NCBI GenBank assembly: GCA_016844425.1 | Contig: JAERML010000021.1 | Coordinates: forward strand, 1-18,659 | Direction: 5' to 3' | DNA from: Bacteroidota bacterium | GTDB lineage: Bacteria; Bacteroidota; UBA10030; UBA6906 | DNA: 18,659 nucleotides | In this document: one piece after another, positions 8,122-15,444 of the stretch | How positions within the stretch are numbered: the first letter of the stretch is position 1 | How the letters are laid out: each line of letters begins with the position of its first letter | Notes under the pieces: model-generated | The model's database searches: none | What the model was told of the DNA's origin: nothing | The model's input: the letters and a program-made list of their open reading frames with translations, nothing else | Position numbers and translations under genes: made by a program

Positions 8122-9617
8122 GGAACCATGGCGTGGAGGTAAGCGGCGTGGAATTCGATACCATGGTAGCAAGCTACATCCTGCGCCCCGATGGCCAACA
8201 CAACCTCGACGCACTTGCCATGCAACATCTCCGCTATCGCATGATCTCGTTTGAGGAGCTCATTGGCAAGGGGAAGAACGCAAAACACATCACCGAGGTC
8301 CCGCTCGAAGCTATCACAAGCTATTCTGCAGAAGACGCAGACATGACACTGCGGATCTACCACAAGCAACAGACGATGCTCGCTGATCATGGTCAGCTCC
8401 ATCTCTGTGAGACTCTGGAATTCCCACTCATCAGTGTTCTTGAACGGATGGAAGCGGCAGGAATTGCGCTTGACACGAAGTACCTGGCCGAAATGTCTAA
8501 AGATCTCGAACGCCAGATCGAAAACCTGGTTCGCGAGATACTCGACCTTGCCGGCGAGCAATTCAACATCAATTCCACACAGCAACTTGGCAACGTCCTT
8601 TTTAATACCCTGAAGCTTCGAACGATCCGGAAGACCAAAACAGGCTTCTCCACAGACGTCAATGTGCTGGAAGATCTCAGGGGGGAGCATCCGATTATTG
8701 AGAAACTGCTTGACTACCGGCAGCTTACCAAACTGAAATCCACGTACGTGGATGCACTCCCTCTCCTCGTTAACCCTAGAACCCGACGCGTCCACACCTC
8801 CTTCAATCAGACCGTCGCGGCGACGGGGCGACTCTCCGGCAGTGACCCCAATCTGCAAAACATACCGATCCGAACCGAGTTGGGACGGGCGATCCGGAAG
8901 GCGTTCGTCGCAGAGCGCCCAACAGATGTCCTCCTTTCAGGAGACTATTCACAGATCGAGCTACGCGTGATGGCCCACGTATCCGGCGACGAAGGATTGC
9001 GGGCGGCGTTCCTCAACAACGAGGACATCCATGCCTCCACCGCATCAAAGGTGTTCGGCGTCGAACTGCGCGACGTGACCCGGGATATGCGACGAAAGGC
9101 GAAGGAGGTGAATTTCGGTATCATGTATGGCATCGGCCCGTTCGGCCTGTCCAATCGTTTGGAGATCAGCCAGACCGAAGCAAAGGAGATTATCGCCAGG
9201 TACTTCGAGCGATTTCCACAAGTGAAACAATACATCAATGACACCATTGACTCTGCCCGACGGTCGGGTTATGTGAGCACACTGCTGGGACGAAGACGAT
9301 ATCTTCCCGACATCAACAGCCGCAATCAAAATGTCAGGGGAAATGCCGAGCGACAGGCGATCAACATGCCAATACAGGGTACGGCAGCCGACATGATCAA
9401 ACTGGCTATGATACGACTGGACAATGAGATCAAGTCCCGCAAATTGCAGAGCAGGATGCTTTTGCAGGTACATGATGAGCTTGTTTTTGAGATCCCGGAA
9501 ACAGAGACTACGGTCATGAAGGCCCTCGTGAAGGAATGTATGCTGAAAGCTATGGGGCTTTCAGTTCCGCTGAAAGTGGAAATCGGGACAGGCAGAACCT
9601 GGCTTGACGCCCACTAG
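8109..9617 (+). CDS. polA: DNA polymerase I, C-terminal part (rest of exonuclease and polymerase domain)
   Basis: Holds the remainder of the 3'-5' exonuclease domain and the whole family A polymerase domain. Residues are counted from ATG 8109. Exo III is YSAED (Y72, D76). Polymerase motif A is DYSQIELR (D279-R286), motif B is RRKAKEVNFGIMYG (328-341), and motif C is QVHDE with the catalytic D456. All key residues are present, and nothing in the domain suggests decay. Recognisable polA sequence in this frame actually begins before the ATG, at NAIKKVGQNIKYD; the Exo II Asp is the codon at 8106-8108, just ahead of the ATG. So this ATG is probably not a natural start, and the true gene is likely 6850-9617 read as one protein once the frameshift is resolved. 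No ribosome binding site precedes 8109. Confidence 0.9.
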   Translation: MLVLRNHGVEVSGVEFDTMVASYILRPDGQHNLDALAMQHLRYRMISFEELIGKGKNAKHITEVPLEAITSYSAEDADMTLRIYHKQQTMLADHGQLHLCETLEFPLISVLERMEAAGIALDTKYLAEMSKDLERQIENLVREILDLAGEQFNINSTQQLGNVLFNTLKLRTIRKTKTGFSTDVNVLEDLRGEHPIIEKLLDYRQLTKLKSTYVDALPLLVNPRTRRVHTSFNQTVAATGRLSGSDPNLQNIPIRTELGRAIRKAFVAERPTDVLLSGDYSQIELRVMAHVSGDEGLRAAFLNNEDIHASTASKVFGVELRDVTRDMRRKAKEVNFGIMYGIGPFGLSNRLEISQTEAKEIIARYFERFPQVKQYINDTIDSARRSGYVSTLLGRRRYLPDINSRNQNVRGNAERQAINMPIQGTAADMIKLAMIRLDNEIKSRKLQSRMLLQVHDELVFEIPETETTVMKALVKECMLKAMGLSVPLKVEIGTGRTWLDAH

Positions 9618-9649
9618 TCCGAAGCGGTCAGCCACGGCCAATCAGATTG

Positions 9650-9823
9650 ATGATTCAGGATTCACATTCGGAGATTCTTGCAAGCGGAACGGTTCGCTAC
9701 CCTGAGAATTTCTCCGATGACGTGACTTTTGCCGTCAGGAGGAGGCTCCTCTATCGAGTCTCGCTATTGGAGAATACAAAACAGGCTGCTGTTGACGTGG
9801 TTATCATGTTGGTGCGTCCTTGA
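9650..9823 (+). CDS. Possible small protein, 57 residues, unrecognised
   Basis: An ATG-started frame beginning 33 bases after the polA stop. It translates to a 57-residue protein starting MIQDSHSEILASGTVRYP and ending VVIMLVRP, with a basic central part (FAVRRRLLYRVSL). Codon use is not obviously different from neighbouring genes, and the hydrophobic C-terminus is protein-like. There is no clear ribosome binding site before the ATG, and I recognise no family. It may be a real small gene, the remnant of a longer one, or chance. Confidence 0.3.
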   Translation: MIQDSHSEILASGTVRYPENFSDDVTFAVRRRLLYRVSLLENTKQAAVDVVIMLVRP

Positions 9824-9849
9824 AGCCCATTGGATCAGGAGGCGGTTTG

Positions 9850-9981
9850 ATGACAGTTCAGGAAACTTCAACCCAGGTTGTCACTCTCCCTGACCTGCCC
9901 GGGGTAAGGATTGAGAGCACGTACGAACCTCATGAAATGAAAAGGCGCTCCAGATCTGGAGCGCCCTTTCTGTTTGTATGA
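9850..9981 (+). CDS. Possible small protein, 43 residues, with a strong ribosome binding site
   Basis: ATG 9850 is preceded by AGGAGG (9837-9842) at a 7-base spacing, one of the best ribosome binding sites in the window. The product begins MTVQETSTQVVTLPDLPG and ends GAPFLFV. Its last third is read through the terminator hairpin at 9944-9965 (codons giving RRSRSGAP), which is unusual for a real gene because the hairpin would have to serve both as coding sequence and as terminator. No family is recognised. Confidence 0.3.
   Translation: MTVQETSTQVVTLPDLPGVRIESTYEPHEMKRRSRSGAPFLFV
9944..9965. terminator. Perfect 22-bp palindrome, likely bidirectional terminator
   Basis: The left arm GGCGCTCCAGA is followed directly by its reverse complement TCTGGAGCGCC, giving a GC-rich hairpin. 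On the plus strand it is followed by CTTTCTGTTTG; on the minus strand by TTTTCATTTC. It lies between two converging transcripts: polA (and the small ORFs) on the plus strand, and the membrane-protein gene ending at 9999 on the minus strand. T-tracts are interrupted on both sides, so efficiency is uncertain, but position and symmetry favour a shared terminator. Confidence 0.75.
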
Positions 9982-9998
9982 GACCATCCCACAATTTT

Positions 9999-10496
9999 CT
10001 AGGTCGATTTCCTTCTTAGGAGGAGTGACAACCCAAACAGGATTAGTGCAATCGGCCAATAGAATCGAACCGCATCAACGACTTCATATCTGTACACGTA
10101 GCCGAAACTGACAAGTATCCAGAGCACACCCAGCCCCAGAAAGGAGATTGCGGGGATGAGCAAGTGCCATTCCTTGGGATTCAAAACGAAGAGTGCGAGG
10201 ATGCTGGCACCCAGGATCAACAGAACAACAGGCGGAAACATGTGATACCGGAAGGAGACGACGTCCAAGTCCAGCAGCACGTTGAATGTGCCAAGGAGAA
10301 GCAAGAATACCCCCCAGAACAGTCGTGCGCGGAGTTTCTGTTGGAATCCATCAATCATGCGTGCCGCACCGAAGACGGCAATCAGACCCCATACAGCCGT
10401 AGTCCAATCAAGATAGAGGACATCGAGCCTGTCGAGAAGCGTTACGAGACCTACAATGATAAGGCCTGTACCAAACCACGAGAATGTCGAACGCAT
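9999..10496 (-). CDS. Small integral membrane protein, LiaF/DUF5668-like
   Basis: A 165-residue protein made almost wholly of hydrophobic segments, about six, in paired hairpins: FGTGLIIVGLVTLLDRLDVL, an Ile/Val/Trp-rich second pair, and a last pair ending IALILFGLSLLLRRKST. The repeated pattern of G-hydrophobic-LG followed by a polar turn is that of the LiaF-type transmembrane domain (DUF5668), found beside PspC genes and linked to envelope-stress sensing. It follows the PspC gene by 15 bp on the same strand, so the two form an operon. It is shorter than full LiaF and lacks its C-terminal soluble domain. A specific function cannot be assigned. Confidence 0.75.
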   Translation of the reverse strand: MRSTFSWFGTGLIIVGLVTLLDRLDVLYLDWTTAVWGLIAVFGAARMIDGFQQKLRARLFWGVFLLLLGTFNVLLDLDVVSFRYHMFPPVVLLILGASILALFVLNPKEWHLLIPAISFLGLGVLWILVSFGYVYRYEVVDAVRFYWPIALILFGLSLLLRRKST

Positions 10497-10511
10497 GGTA
10501 TTCTCTCCCTC

Positions 10512-11189
10512 TTAGGACGCCAACGCGGTGTGCGGTTCGTCCGGAACGATGATCGCCATCAGGAAGTACGCGAACAACGCAAGGCCGAACGAGGCAAAAA
10601 CGCCCAGCACAAAGAGTATCCGGATGATCGACGGGTCAATATTGAAATGCATCGCCAGGCCACCACATACACCAAATAATTTTCTTTCGGTCCGCGACCT
10701 GTAGAGCTTCCGACCGGACGCATTCAGTGTTGCTTCCGGATAGGCCGGCCCAGCTGGATCGGTGGAAGCTGGCTGAGACGCCGGGACATTTGAAATGTAG
10801 TTCCTACCCCCAAAAAGAAACGCCACACCGGCCAGGATGAGAAGAATTGGGAGCAATAAGTCCCAGGAGAGTCCCCACCAATGGTGCCAGAAGGAAAACC
10901 CGAGGTTTCCCGCAAGCCAGAAGATTCCAAGTGTTACCAGGAGAATTCCCCAAAATTTCTGGTTCGAGTGGGACGTCTTACCCGTTGACGGCGCTGAAAC
11001 TGACGCCGAGTTCGTGGGCATCACAATCATGGCAATAATGTAGAGAAATATTCCTGAGCCCCCTGCAAGCGTCAGGATAACCCAGGCAATGCGCACCAGC
11101 GTTGGATCAAGATTGAAGTACTCCGCCAGGCCTCCACATACGCCATCGATCATCCTATCAGAGCGGGACTTATAGAGCCTTCTTGACAT
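10512..11189 (-). CDS. Double PspC-domain membrane protein
   Basis: A 225-residue protein with two PspC domains. The first (residues 3-58) reads RRLYKSRSDRMIDGVCGGLA then YFNLDPTLVRIAWVI; the second (160-216) reads RKLYRSRTERKLFGVCGGLA then HFNIDPSIIRILFVL. Between them (78-128) lies a LiaF/DUF5668-type membrane region with two helices, flanked by Ser/Thr/Pro-rich linkers. PspC proteins sense or relay inner-membrane stress in phage-shock systems; single-domain forms of 60-80 residues are common, so the paired layout is notable. Start ATG 11189 has a good site, GAGGG, 5 bases upstream. No PspA homologue is present in the window. It is first in a two-gene operon whose promoter must lie in the 70 bases after the frr terminator; I see no convincing -10 box there. 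Confidence 0.88.
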   Translation of the reverse strand: MSRRLYKSRSDRMIDGVCGGLAEYFNLDPTLVRIAWVILTLAGGSGIFLYIIAMIVMPTNSASVSAPSTGKTSHSNQKFWGILLVTLGIFWLAGNLGFSFWHHWWGLSWDLLLPILLILAGVAFLFGGRNYISNVPASQPASTDPAGPAYPEATLNASGRKLYRSRTERKLFGVCGGLAMHFNIDPSIIRILFVLGVFASFGLALFAYFLMAIIVPDEPHTALAS

Positions 11190-11259
11190 GGTACCCTCTT
11201 TTTGTGGAATACACTATCGCTTTCTGTTTGTGGGTACGATTGGAGGGGGAGTAAGTTTC

Positions 11260-11289
11260 AAAAAAAAGCCGGACCTTTATGGACCGGCT
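11260..11289 (-). terminator. Rho-independent terminator after frr
   Basis: On the minus strand the sequence reads AGCCGG-T-CC, loop ATAAA, GG-T-CCGGCT, then a run of eight T. The outer stem is 6 bp, followed by one T/T mismatch and two more pairs. It begins 27 bases after the frr stop and closes the rpsB-tsf-pyrH-frr transcript. Confidence 0.93.
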
Positions 11290-11316
11290 CGGTAGTGTTG
11301 AATTGCACCACACCTG

Positions 11317-11874
11317 CTATACTTCCATTATTTCCTTTTCCTTCTGCAGAAGGAATGAATCAATCTCCTTGATCCACTTGTCGGTCATCTTCTGGACTTC
11401 TGTCTCACCCCGTTTGCGGTCATCTTCCGACAGATGCTCGGCCTTTTCAGATTTCTTCAGATGTTCAATCGCATCACGCCGGATGTTCCTGATGGCGATC
11501 TTGCCATCCTCACCAAATTTTTTTGTCAACTTCACCAGCTCGCGCCGGCGTTCCTCATTCAGTGATGGAATCGGAACCCGGATTAACTCGGCATCCTTCA
11601 CAGGATTCAGGCCAAGATTCGCAACTTGAATTGCCTTCTGGATAGGGTCAAGCATACTCTTGTCCCACGGTTGGATCGTCAGCGTATGGATATCGGCAAC
11701 GCTAACATTACCAACCTGGTTCAGAGGGGTCATCGTCCCATAGTAGTCCACCTTAATCCCGTCGAGCAGGACAGTGGTTGCCTTGCCTGTCCGGACCTTT
11801 ACCAGTTCCTGCCGTACTACCTCCGCGGCTTTGTGCATTTTGTCTTCAGCTTCTTTGAGGATCTGCTTTACCAT
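11317..11874 (-). CDS. frr: Ribosome recycling factor
   Basis: Works with EF-G to split the post-termination ribosome so that subunits can be reused. The 185-residue length is exactly that of the family. Recognisable segments are RTGKATTVLLDGIKVDYYG near 28-46, TPLNQVGNVSVAD, LTIQPWDKSML, NLGLNPVKD and the PIPSLNEERRRELVK segment; the C-terminal helices (DDRKRGETEVQKMTDKWI) complete the three-helix bundle. The start ATG 11874 has AAGGAG at about 6 bases spacing, and the pyrH stop lies 18 bp upstream, so frr is co-transcribed with pyrH. A terminator follows. Confidence 0.97.
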   Translation of the reverse strand: MVKQILKEAEDKMHKAAEVVRQELVKVRTGKATTVLLDGIKVDYYGTMTPLNQVGNVSVADIHTLTIQPWDKSMLDPIQKAIQVANLGLNPVKDAELIRVPIPSLNEERRRELVKLTKKFGEDGKIAIRNIRRDAIEHLKKSEKAEHLSEDDRKRGETEVQKMTDKWIKEIDSFLLQKEKEIMEV

Positions 11875-11892
11875 GGTTCTCCTTACGTGGTG

Positions 11893-12630
11893 TTACTCGA
11901 GTACGGGTGACGGAACGTCCATGACTTTCGTGCCCACCGCCTCTCCAAGGATCAGCCGTTTGAGGTTTCCGGGAGTGTTCATATTAAAGATCAGGATAGG
12001 GAGCTTATTCTCCCTGCACAGCGTTATCGCCGTCATGTCCATTACTTTGAGATCCTTCTTCAACACATCGAGGTAAGAGATCTCCTGAAACTTGAACGCG
12101 CCAGGGTTCCGCTCCGGATCGGAATCATACACACCATCGACACGCGTTCCCTTGATGATGACATCGGCTTCGATCTCAACGGCGCGGAGTGCGGCTGCTG
12201 TATCGGTGGTGAAGTACGGGTTTCCAGTCCCGGCGCCAAAGATTACGATCCGCCCTTTCTCCAAATGGCGAACTGCACGTCGCCGGATGAACGGCTCCGC
12301 TATCACCTCCATGCGGATGGCAGACACAAGCCGTGTTACCAGCCCATCATGTTCCAGCGCACTCTGCAGCGCGAGCGCATTGATCAATGTGGCAAGCATT
12401 CCCATGTGGTCGCCAGTTACCTTGTCGATGTTACTGGAGGAGTTGGAGACGCCACGGTAGATGTTTCCCCCACCGATAACAATGCCGATCTGAACTCCCA
12501 GTCCTTCGACCGCCTTGATCTCCGCTGAATAGCGCTTCAACACATGAGGATCGATCCCGTAGTCCTGGTCCCCCATCAATGATTCCCCACTGAGCTTCAG
12601 CAAAATCCGTTTGTATTTCGGTTTGTTCAT
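11893..12630 (-). CDS. pyrH: UMP kinase
   Basis: Phosphorylates UMP to UDP with ATP in pyrimidine nucleotide synthesis. The protein is 245 residues from ATG 12630 ([16 protein letters not shown]), the normal length. Family features are the N-terminal [11 protein letters not shown], the phosphate-binding IGGGNIYRG at 52-60, [16 protein letters not shown] at 74-89, [17 protein letters not shown] at 134-150 and [13 protein letters not shown] at 160-172. The frame is open further upstream to an ATG at 12681 inside a palindrome; the start at 12630 fits homologues, and GGGG just upstream may serve as a weak ribosome binding site. It lies between tsf and frr, the conserved bacterial order. Confidence 0.97.
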   Translation of the reverse strand: MNKPKYKRILLKLSGESLMGDQDYGIDPHVLKRYSAEIKAVEGLGVQIGIVIGGGNIYRGVSNSSSNIDKVTGDHMGMLATLINALALQSALEHDGLVTRLVSAIRMEVIAEPFIRRRAVRHLEKGRIVIFGAGTGNPYFTTDTAAALRAVEIEADVIIKGTRVDGVYDSDPERNPGAFKFQEISYLDVLKKDLKVMDMTAITLCRENKLPILIFNMNTPGNLKRLILGEAVGTKVMDVPSPVLE

Positions 12631-12659
12631 GGCCCCTGCGGGTTGTGGTACCAATACAA

Positions 12660-12683
12660 CAATGTCCCCGTACGGGGACATTG
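12660..12683. repeat. Perfect 24-bp palindrome in the tsf-pyrH gap
   Basis: The arm CAATGTCCCC, centre GTAC, and arm GGGGACATTG form a perfect inverted repeat, 3 bases after the tsf stop and 29 bases before the pyrH start as read on the minus strand. As RNA it gives a stable hairpin with a GUAC loop or a fully paired self-complementary core. It is not followed by a clean T-run (TTGTATTGG), so it is a poor intrinsic terminator; it may be an attenuator, an RNA-stability element or a protein site. Confidence 0.85.
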
Positions 12684-12686
12684 AAC

Positions 12687-13556
12687 TTACTTCGTTTCCT
12701 CTCCGAGGTGAAATCGCTGGAAGCGCTTCACGGAAATTGTCTGACCGGCTTTCGTCCCCGATTCCTGGACATAGTCTTTCACCGTCTTGCCGGAGTCTTT
12801 GATGAAGGTCTGCTCAAGGAGGCAGACCTCCTGATAGAATTTCTCAAGACGCCCCAGTGCGATCTTCTCCTGAATCGGGGCAGGCTTCCCCTCATTCTTC
12901 GCTTGAGTCCGGTAGATGTCGAGTTCGCGCTCAATCCATGCCTTGTCCACCTGCTCGCGGGAGATAACGGCAGGGTTCATGGCGGCGATCTGCATTGCAA
13001 CGTCTCTTCCGACGGCACCGACTTCCTGGTTTGCGCCGGTGAGTTCAACGAGAACGCCGATCTTGTTGCCGAGATGCGTGTATGAGCTGATCTGGCCGTC
13101 CACCGACTCGAGAATGTTGAAACGACGAATCGCGATCTTCTCACCCACTTTGGAGAGAAGGTCGTTCCACAACTCTGAGACCTTCTTCCCGCTCCGAGTT
13201 GTCAGCGTAAGAAGTTGCTCGAGGGTCGACGGTTGGTGCGCCTCTACAACCTCAGCGACGGCTGTGGCAAAACCCGTGAAATCATCGCTCCGGCCCACGA
13301 AGTCCGTCTCGCAATTCACTTCGACAATCACCCCCATCTTTCCGCTGCTGGCGACACGAGTGACAATCATTCCTTCTTTAGCAGCACGGTCAGCACGCTT
13401 CTGTCCGACAGCGGCCCCCTTTTTCCTGAGATACTCAATCGCCGCCTCCATGTCGCCTGACGTTGCTTCAAGCGCCCGTTTGCAGTCCATCATTCCTGCT
13501 CCGGTTTTTTCCCGGAGCTTCTTGATCATATCGTTGGTGATATCCATAACTTCCAC
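12687..13556 (-). CDS. tsf: Translation elongation factor Ts
   Basis: Exchanges GDP for GTP on EF-Tu during protein synthesis. The N-terminal UBA-like domain reads [20 protein letters not shown] (residues 12-31), followed by the signature [10 protein letters not shown] at 81-90 that contacts EF-Tu, and two core subdomains to residue 289. Length is normal for the long form of the family. Two starts are possible: GTG 13556, with GAGG five bases upstream, and ATG 13547 three codons later, whose nearest purine run (GGAAG) is too close. I chose GTG for its ribosome binding site, though MDITNDM fits many homologues. rpsB ends 22 bp upstream. Confidence 0.97.
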   Translation of the reverse strand: MEVMDITNDMIKKLREKTGAGMMDCKRALEATSGDMEAAIEYLRKKGAAVGQKRADRAAKEGMIVTRVASSGKMGVIVEVNCETDFVGRSDDFTGFATAVAEVVEAHQPSTLEQLLTLTTRSGKKVSELWNDLLSKVGEKIAIRRFNILESVDGQISSYTHLGNKIGVLVELTGANQEVGAVGRDVAMQIAAMNPAVISREQVDKAWIERELDIYRTQAKNEGKPAPIQEKIALGRLEKFYQEVCLLEQTFIKDSGKTVKDYVQESGTKAGQTISVKRFQRFHLGEETK

Positions 13557-13578
13557 TTCAGCCTCAGTCAGTGTAAAT

Positions 13579-14349
13579 TCAGTTCAATGGGGCCTTCTCA
13601 TCCGCCTCAACGGCGTTTTTCCCCTTGCTCTCCGCTACCGCGGCCAGTTCCATCAGATGAGTGGCAGCGCGCTCTTTGCCGGCGAGGATGGCATCGGCAA
13701 ATGCTTTGGTAATCACATGCACCGACTTGATTGCATCATCATTCGCGGGGATCACATAGTCCACCGTATCGGGATCGCAGTTGGTGTCGACAATGGCAAA
13801 CACCGGGATGCCGAGTCGTCGTGCTTCCTTCACACAAATCGCCTCCCGCTTTACGTCCACAACAAACAACGCACCTGGTAGTCGCGTCATCTCCACCACG
13901 CCGGACAACACATTATTCAATTTGTCCTTCTCACGCAAAAGGAAGAGTCCCTCCTTCTTCGTGATCTTGTCAAACGTTCCATCACTTTCCATCTTCTCGA
14001 TGTTCGTGAGACGCTTTACGCTCTTCCGCACGGTGGCGAAATTGGTGAGGAGTCCGCCGAGCCAGCGTTCGCTCACGTAGAATTGCCCGCAACGAACGGC
14101 CTCTTCACGGATCACGTCCTTGGCCTGCTTTTTCGTCCCAACAAACAGAACGCGCTTGCCTTCGGCGACGACATTTGTAATGGCATTCGCTGCCTCTTCC
14201 AGAAGCGTTTTGGATTTCATAAGATCGATGATGTGGATCCCGTTGCGCTCCATGAAAATATAAGGACGCATCTTGGGATTCCAACGGCGGGTCAGGTGTC
14301 CGAAGTGACACCCGGCAGCGAGCAGCTCGGCTACTTCCACGGTGGGCAT
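13579..14349 (-). CDS. rpsB: 30S ribosomal protein S2 (uS2)
   Basis: A component of the 30S subunit that also helps dock S1. The 256-residue product starts [18 protein letters not shown] at ATG 14349; the ribosome binding site AAGGAAG lies about 6 bases upstream of it. Family features are [54 protein letters not shown] and [15 protein letters not shown]. An in-frame ATG at 14409 would add 20 residues but falls in the structured leader and lacks support from homologues. The C-terminal tail ([16 protein letters not shown]) is variable in the family. It heads the rpsB-tsf-pyrH-frr transcript. Confidence 0.97.
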   Translation of the reverse strand: MPTVEVAELLAAGCHFGHLTRRWNPKMRPYIFMERNGIHIIDLMKSKTLLEEAANAITNVVAEGKRVLFVGTKKQAKDVIREEAVRCGQFYVSERWLGGLLTNFATVRKSVKRLTNIEKMESDGTFDKITKKEGLFLLREKDKLNNVLSGVVEMTRLPGALFVVDVKREAICVKEARRLGIPVFAIVDTNCDPDTVDYVIPANDDAIKSVHVITKAFADAILAGKERAATHLMELAAVAESKGKNAVEADEKAPLN

Positions 14350-14395
14350 ACTGGTCTTCCTTATTTTTAGTTTTAATCGTCTACCTTCTTCATCT

Positions 14396-14435
14396 TCTTC
14401 CGGAATCACGCCGATGGCGCGACACTACCGGAAGA
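14396..14435 (-). promoter_or_regulatory. Structured 5' leader of rpsB, candidate ribosomal-protein regulatory RNA
   Basis: On the minus strand the outer arms TCTTCCGG and CCGGAAGA pair perfectly over 8 bp. Inside, TCGCGCC and GGCGTGA pair over 7 bp (one G-U) around a 3-base ATC loop. Between the stems are unequal single-stranded sides (TAGTG and TT). The structure starts a few bases after the predicted transcription start and ends about 46 bases before the rpsB ATG. rpsB leaders are known sites of S2 feedback control in several bacterial groups; whether this one is such a site is inference. Confidence 0.6.
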
Positions 14436-14438
14436 ATC

Positions 14439-14468
14439 CAAAGGTATGTTTATTTTGAACTGGTACAA
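14439..14468 (-). promoter_or_regulatory. Bacteroidota-type promoter for rpsB-tsf-pyrH-frr
   Basis: On the minus strand TTG (14468-14466) is followed after 19 bases by TACCTTTG (14446-14439), an exact match to the form TTG-N17..23-TAnnTTTG described for Bacteroidota. It lies in the 145-bp gap between rpsI and rpsB, and the predicted transcript begins at or just before the leader hairpin. Confidence 0.7.
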
Positions 14469-14494
14469 CTCTCTCGACCTACATCTCCCGTTCA

Positions 14495-14887
14495 CTACCG
14501 CTTGGAGAACTGGAATCTCTTGCGTGCCTTCTTCTGTCCATACTTCTTCCGCTCAACCATTCGGGGGTCACGCGTCATCATCCCCGCGGTTCGGAGTGGC
14601 GCTCGATTATCCTCACTCATTTCAACCAGTGCCCGCGCAATACTCAGGCGAATGGCCCCTGCTTGACCGGTTGATCCGCCTCCTTCCACATTGACACGAA
14701 CATCGTATTTGCCACCGGTCTGAGTGATCTCAAACGGTTTCACTACATCCGCTCTGAGGGTCTCGAGAGGAAAATACTGCTCGAGCGGTTTCTTGTTGAT
14801 GGTGATCTTCCCTGATCCGGGAGAGAGGATTACTCGCGCTACAGAAGTCTTCCTTCTCCCAACAGCCTGTGTATTGTGTGCGTGCAT
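14495..14887 (-). CDS. rpsI: 30S ribosomal protein S9 (uS9)
   Basis: A 30S protein whose C-terminal tail reaches the P-site tRNA. The 130-residue product has the N-terminal [15 protein letters not shown], the central [19 protein letters not shown] (residues 69-87), [19 protein letters not shown], and the strongly basic tail ending [10 protein letters not shown], whose final -SKR is the P-site contact. Length is normal. rplM ends 23 bp upstream, the usual rplM-rpsI pair. The nearest purine run (TAGGAG) is about 12 bases from ATG 14887, longer than ideal. Confidence 0.97.
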   Translation of the reverse strand: MHAHNTQAVGRRKTSVARVILSPGSGKITINKKPLEQYFPLETLRADVVKPFEITQTGGKYDVRVNVEGGGSTGQAGAIRLSIARALVEMSEDNRAPLRTAGMMTRDPRMVERKKYGQKKARKRFQFSKR

Positions 14888-14910
14888 TCTTGCGTCAAGC
14901 TCCTACGTTC

Positions 14911-15351
14911 TTAGTTCTTGGCGGGGTACATTTCGGGACGTTGAGCCGAATGCGGATGATCCGCGCCGGCATACACTTTCATTTTCTTGATGATCTGTCG
15001 ACCAAGCCTGTTGTGTGGCAACATCCCCTTCACCGCATGCTCGAACACACGCTCGGGGTGCTTTCGGATAAGATCCTGGAAGCGCTCGAATATTGCCCCG
15101 CCGGGATAGCCCGTGTAGTGGAAATATTCCTTCAGCTCGGTCCGCTTTCCTGTTAGCTTTACCTTGGCCGCATTAACAACAATGACAAAATCGCCCATGT
15201 CTGAGTTGGGGGTAAAAACTGGCTTGTGCTTGCCCCTCAGGAGGCGGGCTGCAGTCGAGGCAATTCTGCCAAGGGTTTTCCCTTCGGCATCAATCAAATG
15301 CCATTTCTGGGGAAAATCGGTCGTTCTGAAGAAATGTGTGGGCTTATCCAC
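14911..15351 (-). CDS. rplM: 50S ribosomal protein L13 (uL13)
   Basis: An early-assembling 50S protein. From GTG 15351 the product is 146 residues, matching the family. Segments are [55 protein letters not shown] (here [11 protein letters not shown]), [14 protein letters not shown] and [15 protein letters not shown]. The frame is open further to ATG 15426, but that region holds the promoter and the leader, so GTG with AGGAG at an 8-base spacing is preferred. First gene of the rplM-rpsI transcript, downstream of lipA on the same strand. Confidence 0.96.
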   Translation of the reverse strand: MDKPTHFFRTTDFPQKWHLIDAEGKTLGRIASTAARLLRGKHKPVFTPNSDMGDFVIVVNAAKVKLTGKRTELKEYFHYTGYPGGAIFERFQDLIRKHPERVFEHAVKGMLPHNRLGRQIIKKMKVYAGADHPHSAQRPEMYPAKN

Positions 15352-15359
15352 GATCGCTA

Positions 15360-15364
15360 CTCCT
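15360..15364 (-). promoter_or_regulatory. Ribosome binding site of rplM
   Basis: AGGAG on the minus strand, 8 bases before GTG 15351. It decides the rplM start in favour of GTG over the longer ATG frame at 15426. Confidence 0.8.
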
Positions 15365-15404
15365 AAGTAGTACAGTGAGAAACTTCCGGTCAGAAAAGTT
15401 GGTA

Positions 15405-15433
15405 AATTTAAGCAATTTCCACCCAAGAGTCAA
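15405..15433 (-). promoter_or_regulatory. Promoter of rplM-rpsI
   Basis: TTGACT (15433-15428) and TAAATT (15410-15405) are 17 bases apart on the minus strand. Read in the Bacteroidota manner it is TTG-N20-TAAATTTA, one base off TAnnTTTG. It begins only 12 bases after the lipA stop, and no terminator separates lipA from it, so some read-through from lipA is likely. Confidence 0.65.
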
Positions 15434-15444
15434 CGGATTTTTCG

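Larger units (their letters stand above)
9618..9998. other. Gene-poor stretch between polA and the membrane-protein operon
   Basis: Apart from the two doubtful small ORFs and the terminator palindrome, I see nothing here: no tRNA-like fold, no repeat pair, no insertion-sequence end. A short inverted repeat, AGGAG-GAGG-CTCCT near 9738, falls inside the first small ORF and is too short to interpret. Confidence 0.5.

Noticed and set aside
8034..8858. Long open frame (274 codons) on the minus strand opposite polA; likewise 7330-8067.
   Set aside because: Both lie antisense to well-conserved polA sequence, have no family resemblance and no plausible ribosome binding site. They are shadows of codon bias.
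9618..9998. tRNA, small RNA or mobile-element remnant in the gene-poor stretch after polA.
   Set aside because: I found no cloverleaf pattern, no terminal inverted repeats, no target-site duplication and no transposase-like frame.
12916..13881. Open frame of 321 codons on the plus strand across tsf and rpsB.
   Set aside because: It runs antisense through two certain genes and their junction, with a low-complexity Ser/Thr/Arg-rich product.
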